A stretch of 20,678 nt of DNA, taken from positions 1 through 20,678 of the IMG/VR virus record IMGVR_UViG_3300048834_000351. One strand, 5' to 3'. Shown piece by piece: positions 1 to 6,765 of this stretch. This DNA comes from a virus. The notes below the pieces were generated by a model. It saw nothing but the letters and a program-made list of their open reading frames with translations. It searched no databases and was not told where the DNA came from. A program made the translations under genes and the position numbers. How positions within the stretch are numbered: position 1 is the stretch's first letter; the number at the start of each line of letters is the position of its first letter.

Positions 1-2131
1 GCCAGTCGGTTGAAGTGAAGGGTGAACCAGAGCATCCAGTTACAAACCATGAACCACTGAAATACGACACATCCCCCGTCACGGTTGAATTGTCCGAAAA
101 GCAGCAATCGTGGCAGGGGGTTTCGCTCACACAATCGAACACCTGGCAATCCGAATCATCGCAACTGGTCTTATCTGGTGCCCCGGCGTCCGTCGCTCCC
201 TCGGGCAACTCGTCCTCGCGCGTGTTGGCGGCGTTGATGTAATAGCACTCATCGCCGATCTTCTTGACGCTCTTTCCGCTTTGAATCCAGTCGATCACCC
301 GCGCGTAGTAAGTGCTGGTCGAATCATCGGAGCATTTGAGGTACTGGATAAACTGCACGTCCGCCAAACAGTGGGAGCATGAATAGTAAAGCGGCCCGCT
401 GGTGTCGCCTCCACCCATCGACCGCAGGGAAGTCACTTCGTAGCAATTTGTTCCCTCCCGGATGATCTTCCCGGCAGCGCCGGAGTATCGGGAGACGTAC
501 TTGCTGACCAGGCTCCCGGTGCGGCAGTCTTTCAGTTGAAGCTGATCCCAATCATCATCTGGTGGCGTGGGCGGCGGGGGATTATCCGGCGGTGGGGGAG
601 TGGTGTCCGGCTCACATTTTCCCGTATCGCCGTTGTAGGTGTATCCGCTGGCGCAGCCGGGGTCTGTTCCCGGCGGTGGATTGGCAACACATTGGACGCC
701 ATTCCAGTAATATCCATCGGCACACGGCTCGGAAATATCAACGCACGCCGTTCCGTCCCAATACTCACCATCCGCGCAATCGTGGTCGTCGGGTTCGTCG
801 GGGATGCACGTTGACCCATCCCAATGCCAGCCCGTGGCGCAGGGCGTTGGATCATCATCATCGACGCATGTTGAGCCGTTCCAGTGCTGGCCGTTGGGGC
901 AGTCCGGTGGTTCGTTGCCATTGTTGGCGCGGCAGTCGGCACAGTTCTGAAAAATCTTTTGCGGCACGATCAGCAACGCCGAAGATGGAATAGCCTTGGT
1001 TGCTTCCGTTGGCTCGACGTAAACGCATACCCCCTGATAGGAAAAGTAGAATCTCTTCGGCGGCAGGTTGCATTCGGCAACCCACAAATCAGGCAAGCTC
1101 ACCTTGCCTCCTCCCCCACAGCGCCGAACCTTCACCCCCTGGGTGACGGTGGCGGCGGGTCCGCACAGGCAATCCGTACAGGTTTCAAACTGGCTGGCGC
1201 AGGCGGTAAAAATCCATGCGGTTGACGGCCGGGAAACGATCTCGGCGTCGGATGAGATTGAATAACAGAATCCCCCAGTACGCCAGATAAATGTCTGACC
1301 GGCCGGCGGCAGCTTCCCCTGGGGAATCCACAACGGGCGGGCGTTCTCGCTGCCTTCCTGGCCGTCGCAAAGAGTGGCCATGGCACCCGAAATACAATCG
1401 TTGCAATTGGTAAACTCGCTGTCGGGGTCGATCACCTTGGCGCCGGCGGGGATGGCGGCGGCGTAAGAATTGGGATAGGCCGAATAACAGACCCCCTCGT
1501 ACTGGAAGAAAACGGGGGCGGCTGGGGCGGATGAGAGCCATACCTGTTTGGGTGCGGTCCAAAAGAATTGTCCCGCGCAAATGGTGGGCGCGACTCCCCC
1601 GGTACAGGCGTCCATGGTGGGGTGGCAATCGTAATAATTGACGATGACCGCTGCCCCGCCGAATCCGGTACACGTTCCCGGATCAACGTAGTAGCAGTCC
1701 CCCCCGAATCGGAAATAACATCGGGCCGCAAGGCCATTGGGTGGGCAGGTGATCCATACATTGGGCAGCGGCCCCACCGCGTGCAGGCCTAATTCTCCCC
1801 CCGGCAATGGATGTTCATCGCCACCTGGCCCGCCTCCGTGATGGTCATTGGTGGCGTAGGAATCTTTGCAGTTCGTGCAATCGGTGAACGTGCTCCCGGT
1901 GGTTTTCAGGGTCACGGCCCCACTGGGCGGTGCTGCCGGCGTGGCTGAAAAATCAACCGAATAACACCAGTCCGCAAAACCAAAATATCGGATCGAGGGT
2001 GAGGGCGTGGGGGTGATGTTCTTCACCCAAACGTCCGGGGCACCGTCGGCTTGTCCAGAACAGACCGTGGCCTCGATATAATCGTAGCAGTCGGGAGAGC
2101 AATCGGGGCAGGCGGGAAGAATCGTGGCCAT
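1..2131 (-). CDS. Cysteine-rich modular repeat protein, probable tail-tip or host-contact protein (C-terminus beyond window)
   Basis: I translated this frame by hand. It is open without a stop from the ATG at 2131 to the left edge, giving at least 710 residues. The ATG shares its A with the TAA of the upstream gene (TAATG), so translation is probably coupled, and a GGGGAG sits about ten bases upstream. There is no signal peptide. Residues 20-400 hold about five loose modules with the order Cys-Gly, VW or LW, a hydrophobic stretch, G-x-CY or CV, then FxxCxxC. Examples are CY at 56, 146, 215 and 289 and CxxC at 85-88, 243-246, 318-321 and 397-400. Residues 411-506 hold five short CxxGxxWNGxxC-type repeats. 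A proline-rich hinge follows at 511-525. Further CY/CxxC modules follow (CY at 563 and 629, CxxC at 585-588). The repeats and the position after the tape measure suggest a virion surface protein. Whether the cysteines form disulfides or bind metal cannot be told. Confidence 0.8.
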   Translation of the reverse strand, partial: MATILPACPDCSPDCYDYIEATVCSGQADGAPDVWVKNITPTPSPSIRYFGFADWCYSVDFSATPAAPPSGAVTLKTTGSTFTDCTNCKDSYATNDHHGGGPGGDEHPLPGGELGLHAVGPLPNVWITCPPNGLAARCYFRFGGDCYYVDPGTCTGFGGAAVIVNYYDCHPTMDACTGGVAPTICAGQFFWTAPKQVWLSSAPAAPVFFQYEGVCYSAYPNSYAAAIPAGAKVIDPDSEFTNCNDCISGAMATLCDGQEGSENARPLWIPQGKLPPAGQTFIWRTGGFCYSISSDAEIVSRPSTAWIFTACASQFETCTDCLCGPAATVTQGVKVRRCGGGGKVSLPDLWVAECNLPPKRFYFSYQGVCVYVEPTEATKAIPSSALLIVPQKIFQNCADCRANNGNEPPDCPNGQHWNGSTCVDDDDPTPCATGWHWDGSTCIPDEPDDHDCADGEYWDGTACVDISEPCADGYYWNGVQCVANPPPGTDPGCASGYTYNGDTGKCEPDTTPPPPDNPPPPTPPDDDWDQLQLKDCRTGSLVSKYVSRYSGAAGKIIREGTNCYEVTSLRSMGGGDTSGPLYYSCSHCLADVQFIQYLKCSDDSTSTYYARVIDWIQSGKSVKKIGDECYYINAANTREDELPEGATDAGAPDKTSCDDSDCQVFDCVSETPCHDCCFSDNSTVTGDVSYFSGSWFVTGCSGSPFTSTDW
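614..901 (-). repeat. Five tandem CxxGxxWNGxxC-type repeats
   Basis: Within the cysteine-rich gene, residues 411-422, 431-442, 452-463, 470-481 and 493-506 each start and end with Cys. The first four share C-x2-G-x2-W-[ND]-G-x2-C with exactly ten residues between the cysteines. The fifth is looser, with twelve residues between cysteines and Tyr in place of Trp. The units are separated by acidic or proline-containing linkers of five to eleven residues. The protein pattern is clear; the DNA has diverged between copies. Confidence 0.85.
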
Positions 2132-2952
2132 TAGGAACAGCTCCCCCCAACCGCGTTCTCATAAGAGAACAGCCATTCGGTCACACCGTCGCAATTGACG
2201 ATTGGCCACGCCTGAACCACCGGCTCACCCTGAACCGGCTGGATGGTGATGGTGCCGGGCAATGAATCGATGTCGATAGAGTTGCCCTGCATCCCCGATG
2301 CGGAATTGTTAGCCTCCACGGAGTTGTAGGCGTACCCATCGGTGGCGGATGAACGGCCGCCGCTTTTGTCCTGCCATATCCCGTTGTGAACCAATTCTTG
2401 TTCGGTCCATGAATAGCGCCAGGCGTTGTCGCGGTCCGTGATCGTGGCGTAGCTGGTGATTTTGATCCAGGTGGGGCCGGTGCCGCTGCCGCCAGAATGA
2501 AACCAAAAGAACTTCGCGGGCGGGTTGGTGTTCCTTGCAATCGCAAAAATGTGAACCAGTGTCCCTGCATTCAGGGTGTGCGTTCCAGTGGAGGCAAAGG
2601 CGTCACCTGCGCCAAGGGACAGCTCGGATATGTTTGTTGCGGTGATGTAGCCCTTGTCCAGATCGGCAACAGACACCGCATTCGCAGTCACATTCAACAG
2701 CTTGGCGGTTGTGGCGGCGGCCGCGTCCAACCGCTGAACCCAATACCTCGAATCGGTGTAATCGCTTTCGGCGTTGGGGCCGGTGCTTCTGACAACCCCC
2801 ATGAAATGACCGATGGCCGATGACGTTGGAATCGGCTGCATCCGCTCATTGAGTTGCTTTTTGAGTTCGTTGATCTGTGCGGCCATCTCATTCAGATAGT
2901 CCGCAAACAACAGATCGCCGGGCTTGGATAAGGCTATGTCCTGTTTGTCCAT
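2131..2952 (-). CDS. Virion-associated protein with N-terminal coiled coil, function unknown
   Basis: This 273-aa protein is not a family I can name. Residues 15-42 form a short amphipathic helix rich in Leu, Asn, Lys and Glu (LNEMAAQINELKKQLNERM), likely a trimeric or dimeric coiled coil. The rest is rich in Gly, Ser, Thr and aromatic residues and looks all-beta. This layout is common in phage tail-tip and fibre proteins. It is preceded by a small hairpin and lacks an obvious Shine-Dalgarno sequence. Its stop overlaps the start of the cysteine-rich gene by one base, so the two are probably made together. The C-terminus carries two cysteines (NCDG near residue 253 and Cys272), which recalls the neighbour. 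A tail or baseplate role is inferred from position only. Confidence 0.75.
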   Translation of the reverse strand: MDKQDIALSKPGDLLFADYLNEMAAQINELKKQLNERMQPIPTSSAIGHFMGVVRSTGPNAESDYTDSRYWVQRLDAAAATTAKLLNVTANAVSVADLDKGYITATNISELSLGAGDAFASTGTHTLNAGTLVHIFAIARNTNPPAKFFWFHSGGSGTGPTWIKITSYATITDRDNAWRYSWTEQELVHNGIWQDKSGGRSSATDGYAYNSVEANNSASGMQGNSIDIDSLPGTITIQPVQGEPVVQAWPIVNCDGVTEWLFSYENAVGGSCS

Positions 2953-2970
2953 AAATTCGTGGCAAGGGGA

Positions 2971-2990
2971 CTGTCGCCTTCAGGCGACGG
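2971..2990 (-). other. Intergenic hairpin
   Basis: CTGTCGCC-TTCA-GGCGACGG forms an 8-bp stem (one G-T wobble) with a 4-nt loop. It lies 8 nt after the stop of the 2999-3790 gene and 18 nt before the next start. There is no T-run downstream on the minus strand, so it does not read as an intrinsic terminator. It could protect or process the mRNA. Confidence 0.6.
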
Positions 2991-2998
2991 AGTAGTCA

Positions 2999-3790
2999 CT
3001 AGATGACCGAAGGCAATCCAAGCCCGTTTAAGTCCATCGTGTTCACAAGCAAGTCATTGACATATCCGTTTCCTGATGGGGTTAGCAGGTCAAAGCTGGG
3101 TTCAATGTCGGCGGGAACTTCATAGGTCGCATTGTCCCGAAACAGCATCGTGTGAAGATGCGTGTGTTCGTCGTACTCAATCGCTCCGCAGAATTTGTAA
3201 CCCGGCCGATACCTGATTTTCTCAATGGTCAAATTCATCACCTTCCACGTCCACTTAGGCTGCCCACGGAAGGAGACCGAATTGACCTTGTTCAGATACA
3301 CCAGCTTGTTTTCAGGATCATCGGGGACTTCCATGCGGAAGGTCAAAACACCATAAGCCCTAGTGGTTCGGCTTCTGCCCAGTTGCGTTGCCACTGTTCC
3401 ATCGGGCGAGGTGTAACTGACCTTAATCAGCTTCCCATCCGCATATCGTTCCGTTTCAATTTCACGTGTGGTCCCATTGAAGGCCAGAACCGTTTCAGGT
3501 GTGTTGCCGAAATCAGGAGTGCCATAGGTGACGTAGACCTTGACGCTGGTTTTCGACCTTGCAGGGAACGGCTTGGGTCGTATGCGATTGACGAAAATCG
3601 CCCCATTGTTGGGATGGGGTACGTTGTAGGCGACCCCCTTCTGCCCCGCCAGTTCGTCATACGCCTGTTGCCAGATACCTGGACCTGGGGTTAACCCGTA
3701 AACGCGGAATGCCCGGACCTCGATCCTCCCGTTGGGGTTGATTTCAGACTCCGCACCGTCTATCAAATCTTCAACAATTGTGACTGGCAT
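2999..3790 (-). CDS. Beta-rich phage structural protein, probable tail or baseplate component
   Basis: This 263-aa protein is unrecognised at family level. It begins at ATG 3790; there is no clear Shine-Dalgarno sequence, as the upstream bases are pyrimidine-rich. The sequence reads as alternating short beta strands (for example IEVRAFRVYG, KVYVTYGT, LTFRMEVPDD, SVSFRGQPKWTWKVMNLTIE) with no signal peptide, membrane segment or catalytic motif. It is the first minus-strand gene after the plus-strand insert, so it must either be reached by readthrough from the tape measure gene or have its own promoter in 3791-3873. A tail-tip or baseplate role fits its place after the tape measure gene. It shows no distal-tail-protein signature that I can identify. 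Confidence 0.75.
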   Translation of the reverse strand: MPVTIVEDLIDGAESEINPNGRIEVRAFRVYGLTPGPGIWQQAYDELAGQKGVAYNVPHPNNGAIFVNRIRPKPFPARSKTSVKVYVTYGTPDFGNTPETVLAFNGTTREIETERYADGKLIKVSYTSPDGTVATQLGRSRTTRAYGVLTFRMEVPDDPENKLVYLNKVNSVSFRGQPKWTWKVMNLTIEKIRYRPGYKFCGAIEYDEHTHLHTMLFRDNATYEVPADIEPSFDLLTPSGNGYVNDLLVNTMDLNGLGLPSVI

Positions 3791-3873
3791 GGGGGTGGAG
3801 GGTGTTCAGAATTTTCTATCGACTATGCTGACTCGCACGGGTAGGATGATGATATTCCAACAAGTGGAGGATC
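3791..3873. promoter_or_regulatory. Divergent intergenic region with RBS and weak promoter candidate for the plus-strand gene
   Basis: This 83-nt gap separates two divergently read genes, so at least the plus-strand gene needs a promoter here. A GGAGG at 3866-3870 lies 3 nt before the plus ATG. TATGCT at 3824-3829 resembles a -10 box, but no good -35 is seen at 17 nt. The promoter assignment is tentative; the RBS is clear. Confidence 0.4.
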
Positions 3874-4548
3874 ATGCGTACTGCTATTGCGATTTTACTG
3901 GCCTTTGTCTTTTCCGTTCCCGCGATTGCTGCCGATCCGCCCAAAAGTATCGAAGAGGCTCAGGCTGAATTGGATCGAAAGCAGGCCCAACGAGAAGCAG
4001 CGGCAACCCAACCGGCGAATATCAGTCAAGGCGAGTTGGACGCCTTGCGGGCAGAGGTGATGCGATTGAGGGCGGAAAATGCCAGACTCAGAGCGGAAAT
4101 TCAATCCCTTCGACAGGATTCATCAAAGCAATACCAAGCCCCCCATAAACCCAAAACAACCTTCACGGATCGCGCCAAAGAGGCAACCAAAAGGGGCGTT
4201 TTGGTCATGGAAGATGGGAGGCCATATAGAGCGAAATTCAACAAAAAAGATGCTGATGAAACACTGGCGCAGGCTCAAAAAATCGACAAAGCAATACAAT
4301 CCTATCTAAACACCCACGATGTTGCCGATGACGTGGCGGAGTCCCTTTGGGCTGGAAAACCTGCCATCGGAATGGACCGTGAGGCGCTTTTAATTTTTGG
4401 GCAATTGGGAGTAAAATCTGAAACAACCAATGCCCAGATAGCAAAGTTCGTTCCATGGGACCCCACGCCGCGAACATATGAAGATACGATATTTTACTGG
4501 CTAACATTAGAAGAGAATGTGGTCATTCGTGTGACAACAGGCAAATGA
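3874..4548 (+). CDS. Secreted coiled-coil protein with possible BamE/SmpA-like C-terminal domain; candidate moron
   Basis: This 224-aa protein is the only convincing plus-strand gene. Residues 1-20 are a classic signal peptide (basic MRTA, a hydrophobic core, then cleavage after AIA before DPP). There is no lipobox Cys. Residues 25-85 are a charged, heptad-like coiled coil (AEVMRLRAENARLRAEIQSL). Residues 90-140 are a basic linker. Residues 150-224 contain a W-x-GKPAIGM-x-REALL-x(5)-LG pattern followed by a short beta-rich end (FYWLTLEENVVIRVTTG). This layout recalls BamE/SmpA-type periplasmic domains, though the match is by eye. It sits antisense inside the tail operon, has its own RBS, and its second half looks more AT-rich than the flanking genes. 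These are the usual signs of a moron acting on the host envelope. Its stop lies 3 nt from the converging tape measure stop, with no room for a terminator. Confidence 0.8.
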   Translation: MRTAIAILLAFVFSVPAIAADPPKSIEEAQAELDRKQAQREAAATQPANISQGELDALRAEVMRLRAENARLRAEIQSLRQDSSKQYQAPHKPKTTFTDRAKEATKRGVLVMEDGRPYRAKFNKKDADETLAQAQKIDKAIQSYLNTHDVADDVAESLWAGKPAIGMDREALLIFGQLGVKSETTNAQIAKFVPWDPTPRTYEDTIFYWLTLEENVVIRVTTGK

Positions 4549-4551
4549 TTA

Positions 4552-6765
4552 TCAGTTTAACCGAGCGCCATTGCCGCCATTATCCTTAATGTCCTTCAGG
4601 TAGCTGGCGATCAATTTCAGGATTTCCGTATCCTCCTGTTTCTTATCGCTGAATGGATCAGAAAACGCCATGGCGCGAACATCCACTTCGGTAGCCCGTC
4701 CGCCGGATCGCGGCTTTAAGATGCGGTCCTGCATCGACTGGAGTTCGGCTTCCTGAGTCGCGATCAATTGCTGTCGATTCTCTGGGGCAACAGCACGAAG
4801 CTCAGACCCCATTCCCGCAAGAGCGCCGATCATGCCGGCGGTGCGGTCGTGGAACTGCCCCCTAACTTGTGCTTCGGCAACCCTGGCTTGATATCCCAAA
4901 ACAATATCCGCCTGCTGTCTGCCGTGCACCTCTTCCATTAGCCGCCGCTGGCTATCAATCTCATCCTGAGCCGCCTTCTTTAGTCGCGGGTCTTCAATGG
5001 CATCCAGTTTAGCTTTCGCGTTCGCCTCGAACAGTTGCTTTTCGGCTTCGTAATCCCGCCGCTGGATGCGAAGTTCATTGGCGGAAGTGTTGGCCCTGGC
5101 AATCGCAACGGATTCATTGATTTGCCGTTCATGGTTGGCAACGATGACCGAACGCTCCGCCATGCGTCGGGTGGATTCGTTTTGCCGCTCTTCAAGGTCC
5201 TGGATCAGCGCCAGCTTTGCTTGGGTCGCGTTATCGAACGCCTGAAGATCGGCTTCGTAGTTTTTCCGCTGAATGCGAAGTGTTGCCTCAGACGTTGCGG
5301 CAACAGCGGAGGCAGAATCGACGGCACGCTTTTTCTTTCGCTCTTCGGCTTCCGTTTCGTGCTGCTCGGCCTGTCTGGCTAGTGCATCCTCATTCTGTGC
5401 GGCGATATTCCTTCGCTCCTGGGGATTAACCACACCTACCAATTTCTGCTCGCCAGCAACCTTCAATTGAAGTGTTTCGGCATTCTGACGAAGTGCAAAG
5501 GCGCGATCGCCGTCTCCCGAACGCGCCGCCCGCGAGGCCAATATCTGAGCATTGGAAACCCGTGTTCCCTGCTCAGTGGCATAAATGGAGAATGCCTGAC
5601 GTTCTGACTCCTGCTTTATCTGGAGGTCGCGAATCTCTTCTTCCTGTTTGACGATGTTGATGTCACCAGACAATAACGAGATTTTCTTGGCGTCACTGAT
5701 CCGCTGTTCCGCTCCCAACCGTATCGCCCCAACCGTGTCCCCACGCAGGCCGGCGATGTTGGCGGCTTGGGAGCGACTCAATACGCGGGATGCCTCTCCG
5801 GCCGCAACCCGCTGGTTCTCATCATCAATAACCCTCTGTTGTGCCGTACTGGCACCCGTAATCTGATCCGCCACCTGCGCGGTAATCCCCAGCACGGGAA
5901 TACTCTTGGTGAATTGGATGGTGTTCAATCGGGCTTGCGCCTGATTTGCCACATTCGACGATGATCGCAGGCGGCGGTTTTCTTCGCTGAAGTAATCACC
6001 AGCAAGCCGTGCTCCCTCAGTGACGACAAAGCCCGCCGCCGCGAACCCAAACGCACGTTCAAGCCCACGCTGAGAGAATGGATTGAAGCTGGCAAGACCC
6101 CGATGCCCCTCCCGTCCGCCGGCCCGTCCGGATGGACTGTTTGGCCTCGCCACCATATTGCGAGTGCTAGCAAATCTCTGTGTGGCTTCAGCCTCTAAAT
6201 CTCCGGTTCCAACAAGCCGCGTCTGGATGTCGAGAGTTAGCTTGTTCTGGTGCAACTCCGCACGGGCCTCGCGAATTACCCCCGCAAGATGGTTGCGGAA
6301 TGCGCGGTCGTCAACGCTTAATTGCGCCACCCGCTCGCCCCGTGCGGTAAGACTTCGGGTCTGTGGGCCAAGGATGCGGCTATCTTCCGCATATTTGATT
6401 TTGGCCTGAATCTCAATCTGTTCCTGCGCGGCACGCTCTTTAGCCGTGCGGACCATCTCCGCCACGCGGACCTTGACCGCTTCGGGGCTGAATTTAACCC
6501 GTGGTTCAAAAACAAACGACTTCTCGTTGATGAGCCGGACCTGTGCCGCAAGCTGCGCCGATGAACGCTCCGCCTCGCGGATGGCCTTATTCATGGCGCG
6601 GGTGATTTGACCCTCCTGAAAATCCATTTCAGGCTTGATCTTGATCACATTGGGTGAACGCGCAATGATGCGCTTCACCTCTTCAAATCCCGGCTTCATG
6701 GTGGATGGGTCCACCGTCACCGGAATTGAAATACCACCCGCGTCTCTTATAACCCCATCAGCCAT
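4552..6765 (-). CDS. Tail tape measure protein (short, coiled-coil rich)
   Basis: This 737-aa protein follows the frameshifted tail assembly chaperone, the standard place for the tape measure gene, which sets tail length and is ejected with the DNA. It is largely helical and rich in Ala, Glu, Arg and Gln. Residues 50-180 and 370-640 look like coiled coil, and residues 237-256 are a modest hydrophobic stretch (FGFAAAGFVVTEGARLAG). Two copies of a LRIQR-x2-YEA unit start at residues 496 and 565, 69 residues apart. There is no peptidase or lysozyme motif. By the usual rule of about 0.15 nm per residue, the tail would be about 110 nm. The start ATG at 6765 overlaps the end of the frameshifted chaperone by 8 nt. 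The call rests on position and composition rather than on a recognised domain. Confidence 0.8.
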   Translation of the reverse strand: MADGVIRDAGGISIPVTVDPSTMKPGFEEVKRIIARSPNVIKIKPEMDFQEGQITRAMNKAIREAERSSAQLAAQVRLINEKSFVFEPRVKFSPEAVKVRVAEMVRTAKERAAQEQIEIQAKIKYAEDSRILGPQTRSLTARGERVAQLSVDDRAFRNHLAGVIREARAELHQNKLTLDIQTRLVGTGDLEAEATQRFASTRNMVARPNSPSGRAGGREGHRGLASFNPFSQRGLERAFGFAAAGFVVTEGARLAGDYFSEENRRLRSSSNVANQAQARLNTIQFTKSIPVLGITAQVADQITGASTAQQRVIDDENQRVAAGEASRVLSRSQAANIAGLRGDTVGAIRLGAEQRISDAKKISLLSGDINIVKQEEEIRDLQIKQESERQAFSIYATEQGTRVSNAQILASRAARSGDGDRAFALRQNAETLQLKVAGEQKLVGVVNPQERRNIAAQNEDALARQAEQHETEAEERKKKRAVDSASAVAATSEATLRIQRKNYEADLQAFDNATQAKLALIQDLEERQNESTRRMAERSVIVANHERQINESVAIARANTSANELRIQRRDYEAEKQLFEANAKAKLDAIEDPRLKKAAQDEIDSQRRLMEEVHGRQQADIVLGYQARVAEAQVRGQFHDRTAGMIGALAGMGSELRAVAPENRQQLIATQEAELQSMQDRILKPRSGGRATEVDVRAMAFSDPFSDKKQEDTEILKLIASYLKDIKDNGGNGARLN
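4996..5280 (-). repeat. 69-residue internal repeat in the tape measure protein
   Basis: Residues 491-520 and 560-590 of the tape measure protein align without gaps (TSxxxLRIQR[KR][ND]YEA, then AKLxxIxD). The DNA also matches visibly (around 5043-5075 and 5250-5281), 207 nt apart, which is exactly 69 codons. This points to an in-frame duplication within the rod region. Confidence 0.75.

Noticed and set aside
532-1761. Several minus- and plus-strand frames of 80-160 codons in the left 1.8 kb
   Set aside because: They lie in other frames of the continuous cysteine-rich gene (1-2131). Their translations are Arg/Pro-rich with no motif, typical of shadows in GC-rich DNA.
3152-3694. Plus-strand frame of 180 codons opposite the 2999-3790 gene
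   Set aside because: No RBS, no recognisable domain, fully antisense to a better supported structural gene.
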